Assembly: GCF_001456025.1 (NCBI RefSeq)
Contig: NZ_LMTZ01000120.1
Coordinates: forward strand, 1 to 46,088
DNA length: 46,088 bases
Source: Mastigocoleus testarum BC008
Lineage (GTDB): Bacteria > Cyanobacteriota > Cyanobacteriia > Cyanobacteriales > Nostocaceae
Direction of reading: 5' to 3'
How positions within the stretch are numbered: position 1 is the stretch's first letter; each line of letters opens with the position of its first letter. Positions 7,756 to 16,749 of this stretch are shown one piece after another. Both the position numbers and the translations under genes were made by a program. Below the pieces are notes generated by a model. That model worked only from the letters and a program-made list of their open reading frames with translations. It had not been told where the DNA came from and did not search any database.

Positions 7756-9360
7756 ATGAACTCCAATACTCCAGGGAAGTTGAACCGTCGTCAGTTTTTA
7801 CTTTCTTCTGCACTTATGGGTGGAGGAATCATTGCGACCAATCTTATCTCAACATCAAAAGTTTTTGGTCAAGGACCAGCAATTATTACTTCTGATAAGA
7901 TGCGTCCTAATATCCCCTATGGTGTAGCAAGTGGAGACATTACAAACAATAGCATTGTAATTTGGAGTCGTAGCGATCGCCCCGCTAGAATGTTTGTAGA
8001 ATATTCTACTAGTGAATCTTTTCGCGGTGACGTAGAGCGTTTTAGGGGACCGCTAGCTTTAGAAAATAGCGATTTTACAGCACGTTTAAATCTAAAAAAT
8101 CTACCAGCAGACGAACAAATATTTTATCGAGTAACTTTCCAGGATATTGATAACAAAAATATTTACAGCGCTCCTGTTAGTGGTAGTTTTAGAACTGCTC
8201 CCACAAGTGAAAGAGATATATTCTTTGCTTGGAGTGGAGATACTGCAGGTCAAGGATGGGGAATTAATCCCGACTTTGGTGGGATGAAAATTTACGAAAC
8301 TATACGCCAACTAAATCCCGACTTTTTTATCCATTCAGGTGACAATGTTTATGTTGATGGTCCCGTTGAATCATCTGTAATATTAGATGACGGTACCACT
8401 TGGAAAAATATTACTACGGAAGAAAAATCCAAGGTAGCAGAAACTCTAAAGGAATTTCGTGGTAACTATATATATAACTTGTTGGATGAAAATGTGAGGC
8501 GTTTTAATGCAGAAGTTCCCATTCTAGTACAGTGGGACGATCATGAAGTAACTAACAATTGGTATCCAGGGGAAATTCTCCCTGCAGATGACGATCGCTA
8601 CACAATAAAAGATGTTAACTTGCTCGCAAAAAGAGGAAGACAAGCATTTTTGGAATATAGCCCCATCCGATATAAAGGTAATAATCCACAAAAAACAAGA
8701 ATTGACCGCTTCTTTAACTATGGTGAATTGTTAGATATTTTCATGTTAGATGAGCGCAGCTATCGTGGACCAAATACCCCTAACAATCAAACAATACAAA
8801 GTGAAGAAACAGAATTTCTGGGTTCTAGACAATTACGAAAGTTAAAAAGAAAGCTGCTTAAATCAAAAGCGACCTGGAAAATCATTGCTAGTGATATGCC
8901 CCTAGGACTAGTAGTTAGAGATGGTAGCACTAATTTTGAAGCTTGGGCAAACGCAGATGATTTAGCTTTGGGTCGGGAACTAGAACTTACTGATTTACTT
9001 AGATTTATTCAAAGAAAGAACATTCAAAACGTTGTTTGGTTAACTGCAGATGTGCATTACGCTGCAGCACATTATTACGATCCGGCTCAAGCACGGTTCA
9101 AAGATTTTAAACCTTTCTGGGAATTTGTTGCTGGACCTCTAAATTCAGGTACATTCGGACCAAATCAACTGGATAATACCTTCGGCCCAGTTGTGAAGTT
9201 TCAAAGTATACCATCAGATTTGCAACCAAACCGTCCCCCTAGTGAGGGGTTACAGTTCTTCGGTACAGTTAGGATAGATAATGATACAAAAAGAATGACA
9301 GTAACATTGCGTAATTTGGCTGGTGAGACTCTTTATAGCGTAGATTTATCGCCCGAGTAA
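7756..9360 (+). CDS. phoD: PhoD-family alkaline phosphatase/phosphodiesterase, Tat-exported
   Basis: The 534-residue protein starts with a twin-arginine signal (NRRQFLLSSALMGGG), so it is folded with its metals and exported to the periplasm. A PhoD N-terminal beta-domain (IPYGVASGDITNNSIVIWSR) precedes the calcineurin-like metallophosphatase core. Visible metal and catalytic motifs are SGDTAGQG, HSGDNVYVDG near residue 193, QWDDHEVTNNW near 259, LDERSYRG, and TADVHYAAAHYY near 431. PhoD enzymes use Fe3+ and Ca2+ to hydrolyse phosphomonoesters and diesters, feeding phosphate acquisition. A weak Pho-box-like direct repeat lies upstream. The length is normal and the gene looks intact. Confidence 0.95.
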   Translation: MNSNTPGKLNRRQFLLSSALMGGGIIATNLISTSKVFGQGPAIITSDKMRPNIPYGVASGDITNNSIVIWSRSDRPARMFVEYSTSESFRGDVERFRGPLALENSDFTARLNLKNLPADEQIFYRVTFQDIDNKNIYSAPVSGSFRTAPTSERDIFFAWSGDTAGQGWGINPDFGGMKIYETIRQLNPDFFIHSGDNVYVDGPVESSVILDDGTTWKNITTEEKSKVAETLKEFRGNYIYNLLDENVRRFNAEVPILVQWDDHEVTNNWYPGEILPADDDRYTIKDVNLLAKRGRQAFLEYSPIRYKGNNPQKTRIDRFFNYGELLDIFMLDERSYRGPNTPNNQTIQSEETEFLGSRQLRKLKRKLLKSKATWKIIASDMPLGLVVRDGSTNFEAWANADDLALGRELELTDLLRFIQRKNIQNVVWLTADVHYAAAHYYDPAQARFKDFKPFWEFVAGPLNSGTFGPNQLDNTFGPVVKFQSIPSDLQPNRPPSEGLQFFGTVRIDNDTKRMTVTLRNLAGETLYSVDLSPE

Positions 9361-10020
9361 TCTTGAATATAATTTCAACCCTTCTATAATGTACCGAGCT
9401 TTAAAAGTGCACAATAGCTTAAGTAAGTAGGCAAGAAAAAAGTAAACTATGTAAATAAATATAAAATATCTGTATTTGGCTAGTAGTAGCGCTTTAGCGC
9501 TAAAGCGCGATTACAAACAAGTTATGATTTTTCTTACTAACGTACTTAGCACTACGTCATAAAGTTAAAATATCGGTGAATTTGGGAAATTCTCATCCTG
9601 AAAGACTTATATTCTCTACATAAGAAATAAAAAAAATTGATTTAGAAATATTACCTCATAAAAATAAGATAGCTGTATTGCACATATTTTTAATTAGCCT
9701 ATACTTATACGGCAAAATGTAAAATATTATATCAGCGCGTGTTCCTATAATATTGATAGGATTAAGAATCAATTATGAGAATAAACGAGAAATATTAACT
9801 TGATATTTTTATTTGCTTTTTTATGCTTAAAAAAAAGCTATTTAAGGCAAAAATAAATGTGTCAATTCAGTCTTAAAGTGAGTCCATTAGACAAAATTTT
9901 GTGAATAAATTTAAATCATCCTAAATTGTGGAATAAGCAAAAATTTAGTGTAGTTAATAACATAATAATTCAGAAATAGTTTTTTATTTAAGTATTGTAA
10001 ATTTTCGAGGGGATGTATCT
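9361..10020. other. Intergenic, AT-rich, with a perfect palindrome
   Basis: This 660 bp gap between phoD and the HEAT/STAND gene is very AT-rich. The only notable element is the 20 bp palindrome at 9489-9508. No terminator with a T-run and no RNA gene was recognised. Confidence 0.5.
9489..9508. repeat. Perfect 20 bp palindrome
   Basis: GCGCTTTAGCGCTAAAGCGC reads identically on both strands and stands out as GC-rich inside AT-rich DNA. Palindromes like this are dispersed in Nostocales genomes. Its role is unknown, and it could also act as a terminator for phoD. Confidence 0.8.
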
Positions 10021-12849
10021 ATGTCTTTTAATACTCGCTTTAGATTTTCGTTTTTAAGAACACAAAAATTTACCGTTAGGATAGCAATTTTATTGCTCCT
10101 TTTTTCGTCGCCCTTGTTTTTCTGGAATGCTAGTTGGGGACAAAATATCACTTCTGTAAAGAGTCAGCAGAAACCAAGTAAAATACCTGAAAATTCTGAA
10201 ATATCAGACAATATTAATACTGAATTAAAAAAATTCAATTCCCAATATAGCTCCTTTGAAGATAAAAAAGAAGCGATTTATGTTCTTCGAAAGTACCTCA
10301 AAGATCCAAAAAAACAGGTACGCATTACTGCATTGGATGCTTTAAGTGCTATCGGTACTGGTGCTGACGATGCTTTAGACGATCTCAAATACATGATCAA
10401 AACAGAGCAAGATCCAGAAATTTTGAGTAATGCGATCACTACAATAGGGTCAATTAATGCCACACATGCAATTTCAGAATTAATTGATGTATTCAAAGAT
10501 GAAAAACAAGATTTACAAGTACGTTTATCAGCTGGTGAAGTAATTACTTATACAGAAGAAAACAAAAAATTAATATCAGATCTAATTCCTTGGCTACTGG
10601 ATGTATTAAAAAATCCGAATGTAAGCGAAACCAAACTACGTATAAAGGTTGCAAAGCTTTTGTCAAAAAAATTGCATCAACTGAAGCGAAAACAATATCC
10701 AGAAGAGACTGTAGAAGTTTTAACAGAAGCACTAAAAGACCCCACTTGGCGAGTACGTAGTTATGCTGCTGACACCTTAGGAAATATAGGTTTTAATGCA
10801 GAATCTTCTATTGACCAACTTGTTGCAGCCTACAACAGAGGACGCAACAATACCATGAAAAATAGCGTAATCGGAGCTTTAGGAGATATTGGCAGTAGTA
10901 AGAGGACGAATAATAAAAGATCTTTAATGATTGTAACTAAAATGACAAACATTCTAAAAGATGAGAAGAACATAAATATATATATATTCACAAATATAAC
11001 TGATGCCCTGACAAGGGTTGTTGTCAAATTAGAGCAAAACAAAACCAACCATATAAAACCAAAACAGTTAAACGGTCTAATCTCAAATTTAGAAAAAGCT
11101 CTAGTAAGTATAGAAAAATCGAACTTCAATAGTGTTTACATACAAACAGATACAGTAAATTTACGCTCTAGTCTTGAGAGGTTGCAACATCATCAAGTTA
11201 TTAATGAGATTATCAAGAACCCCTCCGTATGGGGTCTCGGAGTTTATCTAATCTCTCTATTTGGGATTTTTTGGCTACGTCCTTTATGGTTGCTTAAAAT
11301 TGACAAAGCTCTAAAATCTGTTGGTTATTTCAAACTGCCTGTAATTGATAAAGAGATATCTTTAAACTGGTTACTACTAACACTGAAATATCGCCCGAGA
11401 GTACTGGATGCTTGGGTGCAAGAATATCTGAAATCAGTACAAAATGAATTTGAGCAAAAGGATACAGTAAGCGACAGAAATGTTTACATTTCCATCCCTG
11501 TGGTACGTGATAAAGACAAACCTATTGCCGAACTCAAAAGCGAACATTTGCGTTCAACCTTTGACAAAAAACGAGGTTGCTTGCTAATTCAGGGTGAAGG
11601 GGGAGTTGGTAAAACAAGTCTTGCTTGTCAAATCGCCAAGTGGGCGATGTCAGATGATAAGTCACAACTCCTGTGCAAACACCGAATGTTACCAGTATTG
11701 ATTGAAGAAGACTTAGAAATTTCAAATGAAATTGAAATTGAGATGGGAAAGTTAAGCAAATCACCTCTTATTGCTGCTTTGATAGATACAATCCAAGGAC
11801 AATTACAAGACTTGACGGATGAAATAGAACCAGTTTCTGAAGAACTGCTCGAACGTCTCCTCAGAGAACGTCGAATTTTGGTAATAGTTGACCATCTTTC
11901 GGAGATGAACGAAACTACACGTAAGGCAATTCGACCTGAGTCTCCAGATTTTCCCATCAATGCTTTAGTTGTTACCTCTCGCTCAGAGGAAAACCTTGGT
12001 AAGGTGACCAAAACTACTCTCAAACCTCTCCGCATTCAAGGAGATAGACTGTCGTCATTCATGGAAGCCTACTTAACTCAAGCTAACAAACGTGAATTAT
12101 TCACCGATACAGAGTTTTTTCAAGCTTGTAGTGGTTTATCGCAGATGGTAGGGGAACGAAATATTACCGCCCTGCTAGCAAAACTCTATGCTGACCAGTT
12201 AATTGCAACTAAAGTAGAGGGAGTTCAGCAAGTACCTTTACAGAAATCTGAAAATATTCCTGACTTAATGCTATGGTATCTTAACGAACTTAACCGCACT
12301 GTACTTAGTGACTACAGGTTAACCAATCCCACTATTCAACAAGATGCCAAAGTTATTGCTTGGGAATGTGTAAAACGAACTTTTCAACCAACAGATGCTC
12401 AAAGAGATAAGATTTTAGCTTCTCTTCAAGGTGATGACGCAGAACTTCGTCTAATTTATTTTGAAAAACGCCTGCGTATTATTCAAACTACTGATGTAGC
12501 ACAAAAGAAGATCCGCTTTGCACTCGATCCCTTAGCTGAATATCTGGCTGCAATGCATTTTGTAGAGCTTTGTCAACACTCTAATAATCATCAAGAACAC
12601 AATCCCTGGAATGATTTTAGTTACAAATTAAATGAAGGATTAATTAAGATAAATTTAATTAAAGGTTTTTGTGTCGCATTATATGATTACTGCCAAATTT
12701 TAGTAGAAAAAGAAGATGAACCAGTACTGGAAGTAGCTCGATTTATTCTTCAGCAATTTGAAAAGGAAAAGTCACCATTGAAACTGTTAATCAATCCTTC
12801 CACAAGTAAAAGTGATACCTCGCAAGAAAAACTCATTAGAATCAATTGA
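10021..12849 (+). CDS. Transmembrane HEAT-repeat STAND/NACHT-like NTPase
   Basis: A 942-residue protein. Residues about 18-41 form a membrane anchor or signal (IAILLLLFSSPLFFWNASWG). Residues about 70-300 are HEAT/ARM repeats (KKQVRITALDALSAIGTGAD, DPTWRVRSYAADTLGNIG), and about 403-425 form a second membrane span. A cytosolic NTPase follows with Walker A GEGGVGKTS at 525-533, a Walker B-like RRILVIVDHLSE near 617-628 and a helical C-terminal region (LDPLAEYLAAMHFVEL) typical of cyanobacterial NACHT-type ATPases. If the N-terminus is inside, the HEAT domain is periplasmic and the ATPase cytosolic, which would make a membrane-crossing sensor. A GAGGGG ribosome binding site precedes the ATG. 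STAND ATPases act in signalling, immunity or cell death; the specific role here is unknown. Confidence 0.8.
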   Translation: MSFNTRFRFSFLRTQKFTVRIAILLLLFSSPLFFWNASWGQNITSVKSQQKPSKIPENSEISDNINTELKKFNSQYSSFEDKKEAIYVLRKYLKDPKKQVRITALDALSAIGTGADDALDDLKYMIKTEQDPEILSNAITTIGSINATHAISELIDVFKDEKQDLQVRLSAGEVITYTEENKKLISDLIPWLLDVLKNPNVSETKLRIKVAKLLSKKLHQLKRKQYPEETVEVLTEALKDPTWRVRSYAADTLGNIGFNAESSIDQLVAAYNRGRNNTMKNSVIGALGDIGSSKRTNNKRSLMIVTKMTNILKDEKNINIYIFTNITDALTRVVVKLEQNKTNHIKPKQLNGLISNLEKALVSIEKSNFNSVYIQTDTVNLRSSLERLQHHQVINEIIKNPSVWGLGVYLISLFGIFWLRPLWLLKIDKALKSVGYFKLPVIDKEISLNWLLLTLKYRPRVLDAWVQEYLKSVQNEFEQKDTVSDRNVYISIPVVRDKDKPIAELKSEHLRSTFDKKRGCLLIQGEGGVGKTSLACQIAKWAMSDDKSQLLCKHRMLPVLIEEDLEISNEIEIEMGKLSKSPLIAALIDTIQGQLQDLTDEIEPVSEELLERLLRERRILVIVDHLSEMNETTRKAIRPESPDFPINALVVTSRSEENLGKVTKTTLKPLRIQGDRLSSFMEAYLTQANKRELFTDTEFFQACSGLSQMVGERNITALLAKLYADQLIATKVEGVQQVPLQKSENIPDLMLWYLNELNRTVLSDYRLTNPTIQQDAKVIAWECVKRTFQPTDAQRDKILASLQGDDAELRLIYFEKRLRIIQTTDVAQKKIRFALDPLAEYLAAMHFVELCQHSNNHQEHNPWNDFSYKLNEGLIKINLIKGFCVALYDYCQILVEKEDEPVLEVARFILQQFEKEKSPLKLLINPSTSKSDTSQEKLIRIN

Positions 12850-12886
12850 ATATCAAGTTAATATTCCATTGTAATGAGAACTTACC

Positions 12887-12926
12887 CAGCTTTATGGAGC
12901 CGTTAATTAACCCTTCCATAAAGCTG
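12887..12926. terminator. Bidirectional terminator hairpin
   Basis: A perfect 12 bp stem (CAGCTTTATGGA / TCCATAAAGCTG) with a 16 nt AT-rich loop lies between the convergent HEAT/STAND and AddB-like genes. It is well placed to stop transcription from both sides. Confidence 0.75.
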
Positions 12927-12938
12927 ACAAATTAATCA

Positions 12939-15167
12939 CTAATAACTACCCACTACAGCAACATCGGTCGGAATACAAGCATTTACCAAAGGTAAGAGAG
13001 GTCCAAGCTGATCTTGTCCATTTACAGCTAGATCGCTGTGACACAAGTAAACCTTTTCCGAAACGCGAGCAAGTAAATCTCCTAAAATCATTTGTAGTCT
13101 GTTTTCTTCTGCTTCGGTTTCATCTAAAGCAGTCCAAGGTTGTCCCAATCGATGTTGTAGAAATAAGGGTGCGCCAAATAAAGTTGCAGAACCTCCCTTT
13201 GACCACAAAGGAGAACCTATATCAAGCCAAAAATGCCAGCGATGAAAACTTCTACTTGCACGGTATTGATAAATTGTTGCCAAAGTTACAGCATTAGCTG
13301 CAGGTCCCACCGGACGAACAGGAAAAGAATTTGCGGCGATCGTACCGCGTCGTAGCAGTTGAATGAATTGGGCAATATTATCTATTTCTAAATTACCTAG
13401 GTTAATGGTGGGTGAATTATTCTCGTTCTGGGAGGCTTCTATTTGTTTAATACGGGTATTAATTTCCCAGTAATGTTGAGCGGTTTCTAGTAATTCCCGC
13501 AAAGCTGCTAATTGTTCGTAAGCGGTGTATGCAATGTTAGAGAGAAATTTTTCAATGGTGCTGTATAAAAGAGATACAGGACTGGGAATTAGATGTTGTT
13601 GGTAATTGGAACGCTGTTGTTCCAACCATTGTAATATTTCATCATAGGCTTTGGTCGATCCATATCCCAGACGGTCCCATCTATTGTATGCATTAACTGG
13701 TAATAATTGAGGAACTTCAGGATGAGGTCTAAAACAGTAATCTGCAATTAAGCCAGCACGTACAGGATCTATTTCAGTAGTTAAGCCGGTATTTTCGTTA
13801 TTTGCGAAAGAAGATGGGATACTTCCCTGTTTGCGACTTAAAACTACCAACATTTGTGCGATATCATTTTTGTCTACTAAACGTCCTAGACCGGGATAAA
13901 CTAGGGCTAAAATTGTCAGCAAAGAACGGACTAAGGGCGAACTAATTAAAGGACGCTGATACTTGAGGGAATTAACGCAGATTCCTTGTTTGTGAAGAAT
14001 TTCAATTAAAGTATAACGAGCGATCGCATCTAAACCTGGAGCAATTATGGCAATATCTTGGGGTTGAATAGACCCTGAGTCAATGACTTTAGTGATAGTT
14101 TCAGCAGTTTTTCGTAATAATTGAGCCCGGGAAGTAGTTTGGATGGATTGCACTGTCTGGGGTAAGCTTGACAAGGTCATGGGTTCAAAGACCAAATCCA
14201 GCATTGGTTTAGTTAAACTGGGAGCTAATGAGGAAAAAACTTCTTGTTCTAAGGTTTCAACTTTGCAGCGTCCTGCTAATTGAGCCATGTATTCGGGATC
14301 GGCTCCCAAACCCAAACGTACTAAACCTTCGTGGTTATAACTGAAAGCTCCCACAACCCCATTATCCAAAAGAAACTCAAATAAATTTCCCATACAAGCA
14401 GGATAATCTTGTATATCGTCTGCTAAAACAGCTTGATAACGCCTAAGTAACTGCTGTTGGTATATGGGATCGGATAATAAATACTGGTTGTACAGTTCAG
14501 TTACGATTCCATAAGTTAAAAAACCTCGTTCCAAACACCATTCACGCCAGTTTAATAATAATTCCGATGTTAGGTTTGGTTCCAATTGGATAGTATTTTC
14601 ATCAGTTGCAGTAGATTTACTAATAATTTCTTCTATTTGTTTGCAGGGAACTTGACTGTAAGCTGCTAATTGTAATAAATCCAAAATTCGTCGAACCAAA
14701 CGATATTCGTTAAGGCCCAGTCGACGCAAAGTTGTATCATCTAAGTGGGAACGCCAAAGTTTTGTCGCAAATTCCTGTTCTGTCTCAGGACGTAACCTGA
14801 CTGGGAATTGAGCTTTTAAATTCAATGTTTGAGTTAACAAAGGCCAAAATAAAATTACCTCATCTTGAAAGAAACCTAAAGGCGTTTTAGTTCGTAATGG
14901 ATATTTTCCCTGAGTTCTGCTCAGAATTTTATCTGTTAATTGCTGGCGATTATCATTATTTGCAGAAAATACTAAAATTCCCGGTTCTAACTGACCAATA
15001 TCTAGCTCTTTTTGTTCATTGTAATTACTTTTTGTCAATTTTTGACTTGCATCAAATGACTTATTGTAAATTGAATTGTATTGTAGCCAACTATAAAATT
15101 CTTCTACTAAGCGAGTGCTTTTTCCACTACGACTGGAGCCAAGTACCCAAAGAGAGTTAAAAGTCAC
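12939..15167 (-). CDS. AddB/UvrD-like P-loop protein without nuclease domain (cyanobacterial 'recombinase family protein')
   Basis: The 742-residue protein has a Walker A motif GSSRSGKST at residues about 11-19 and a Walker B-like VLADDIQDYP, followed by helicase-like segments (IAIIAPGLDAIARY, TLATIYQYRASRSFHRWHFW). The layout resembles AddB/RecC-type superfamily 1 helicase relatives annotated in Nostoc as recombinase family protein. It is much shorter than AddB and shows no C-terminal Fe-S nuclease cysteines. A role in double-strand-break processing or recombination is plausible but unproven. The start is GTG at 15167, supported by an AAGGAG ribosome binding site seven bases upstream. It is divergent from pcxA. 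Confidence 0.75.
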   Translation of the reverse strand: MTFNSLWVLGSSRSGKSTRLVEEFYSWLQYNSIYNKSFDASQKLTKSNYNEQKELDIGQLEPGILVFSANNDNRQQLTDKILSRTQGKYPLRTKTPLGFFQDEVILFWPLLTQTLNLKAQFPVRLRPETEQEFATKLWRSHLDDTTLRRLGLNEYRLVRRILDLLQLAAYSQVPCKQIEEIISKSTATDENTIQLEPNLTSELLLNWREWCLERGFLTYGIVTELYNQYLLSDPIYQQQLLRRYQAVLADDIQDYPACMGNLFEFLLDNGVVGAFSYNHEGLVRLGLGADPEYMAQLAGRCKVETLEQEVFSSLAPSLTKPMLDLVFEPMTLSSLPQTVQSIQTTSRAQLLRKTAETITKVIDSGSIQPQDIAIIAPGLDAIARYTLIEILHKQGICVNSLKYQRPLISSPLVRSLLTILALVYPGLGRLVDKNDIAQMLVVLSRKQGSIPSSFANNENTGLTTEIDPVRAGLIADYCFRPHPEVPQLLPVNAYNRWDRLGYGSTKAYDEILQWLEQQRSNYQQHLIPSPVSLLYSTIEKFLSNIAYTAYEQLAALRELLETAQHYWEINTRIKQIEASQNENNSPTINLGNLEIDNIAQFIQLLRRGTIAANSFPVRPVGPAANAVTLATIYQYRASRSFHRWHFWLDIGSPLWSKGGSATLFGAPLFLQHRLGQPWTALDETEAEENRLQMILGDLLARVSEKVYLCHSDLAVNGQDQLGPLLPLVNACIPTDVAVVGSY

Positions 15168-15254
15168 AAATTATCTCCTTGTAAATTTGTTACTATACCT
15201 CGTACATTAGTACGTTAAAAAAATAGCGAGCAATGCTCTTCTAATTTACCTAAG

Positions 15255-16583
15255 ATGAAAAATTCTGATTGGGGACGAGAAATTTACTCTTTTCTTTTGT
15301 CAGCTTACAAAAGGTACTTAACAACTCCAGAACGTTCTCTGGAAGAAGCTTATAAAGCAGCTTTACAGATTAAAAATATCGAAGATAATTATTTTAATGG
15401 CGAAAAAATAGCCCTAGAATCCACGCAATACAGTCGTAGTATCGTCGAACTATTTGAGTCAGATTTAAAGAAACATCTCAAAACAGTAAGAATGCGGCTA
15501 ACAGAATTTAAGGCTAGTCGCTTTTTCTTGAGTGAATTCAGTCAAAATGCTTTGAAAAAACAAGAAATCAAAATTCTCGAACCTGATTTCATTTTAGAAA
15601 GGTTGAGATTTATTGATGAAATCGTCGGCAAGTACAATACTATTGATGATGATACCAGCCATGAGGATCTATTAAGACAATCTAAACTCAAGCGTTCTAA
15701 GTTAGTAAAGTTTGACTCCGCGATCGCCAAAGAAAATGAACTTTCAGATTTAATAGAGCCGGAATCATCTAAAGTCGCAAGTAAAGCTGATGCGACAGGA
15801 GTTTTACCCCGTTCTATTTTAAGTACGATTAATCGCTTGCAAGTAGAGTTAAATCCCAACTCAGAGCAAGATGTTGTCAAAGATTTTCGCAGGTCTCAAA
15901 GAAGAACTTTGGTATCTGTTAGATTTTTATTATTACTAATTATTATTCCCCTCCTAACTCATCAGTTGTCAAAAGCTATTATTGTTGGACCAATTGTAGA
16001 TAAATTTAGACCCCCAGAAAAGACTGAAATTTTTCTAAATTATGAGATGGAGGAAAAAGCTTTAGTAGAATTGGGAGCTTATAGAGAAAAAATTATATTT
16101 GAGAATTTTATTAAAGATGAAGCGATTTTCTCTGTTGATGAAGTAAATGAAATAGTTAAAGAAAAAGCCAGAGAAATTGCTAATGAGTATAAGAGCCAAA
16201 GTGGTAGCGCGATCAAAAATGTCTTTGCAGATATGTTTTCAGTTGCTGCTTTTGTGATATTTTTAGTCTTTAGTAAATCTTCAATAGCGGTACTTAAAGA
16301 TTTCTTTGACCACATAGTTTACGGTCTGAGTGATAGCGCGAAGGCGTTTATTATCATTTTGTTTACAGATATCTTTGTTGGTTTCCACTCACCCCATGGA
16401 TGGGAAGTAGTTTTAGAAGGAATTTCTCGTCATTGGGGATTACCTGCTAGTCACGATTTTATATATTTGTTTATTGCAACTTTTCCAGTAATTTTGGATA
16501 CCATATTTAAGTATTGGATATTCCGTTATTTAAATCGAATTTCACCTTCTGCGGTTGCAACTTATCACAATATGAATGAATAA
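15255..16583 (+). CDS. pcxA: Proton extrusion protein PcxA (CotA/CemA family)
   Basis: This 442-residue inner-membrane protein is homologous to chloroplast CemA. PcxA supports light-induced Na+-dependent proton extrusion and, through pH homeostasis, CO2 uptake. The N-terminal ~210 residues are soluble and partly coiled-coil. Membrane segments follow at about 220-245 (LLLLIIIPLLTHQLS), 325-345 (SVAAFVIFLVFSKS), 365-385 (AFIIILFTDIFVGFHS) and 405-435 (LFIATFPVILDTIFKYWIF). The FHSPHGWE motif is diagnostic of CemA/PcxA. The gene appears intact, of normal length and monocistronic. Confidence 0.93.
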   Translation: MKNSDWGREIYSFLLSAYKRYLTTPERSLEEAYKAALQIKNIEDNYFNGEKIALESTQYSRSIVELFESDLKKHLKTVRMRLTEFKASRFFLSEFSQNALKKQEIKILEPDFILERLRFIDEIVGKYNTIDDDTSHEDLLRQSKLKRSKLVKFDSAIAKENELSDLIEPESSKVASKADATGVLPRSILSTINRLQVELNPNSEQDVVKDFRRSQRRTLVSVRFLLLLIIIPLLTHQLSKAIIVGPIVDKFRPPEKTEIFLNYEMEEKALVELGAYREKIIFENFIKDEAIFSVDEVNEIVKEKAREIANEYKSQSGSAIKNVFADMFSVAAFVIFLVFSKSSIAVLKDFFDHIVYGLSDSAKAFIIILFTDIFVGFHSPHGWEVVLEGISRHWGLPASHDFIYLFIATFPVILDTIFKYWIFRYLNRISPSAVATYHNMNE

Positions 16584-16587
16584 AGAA

Positions 16588-16619
<32 letters not shown>

Positions 16620-16623
16620 AATA

Positions 16624-16639
16624 GTGCGCAATAGCGCAC
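16624..16639. terminator. Hairpin between convergent genes
   Basis: A perfect 6 bp stem (GTGCGC / GCGCAC) with the tetraloop AATA lies between pcxA and the NACHT gene. It may act as a terminator or be part of the repeat cluster. Confidence 0.45.
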
Positions 16640-16749
16640 CGCTTTGCTAACAGAAGTCAGAAATCAGGAGTATAATCGTTTTGATAATAGACTTTCAGCT
16701 TTTAAACTGTACCTTACTGACTTGTAAGCCGCATAAATACTTAAACATG

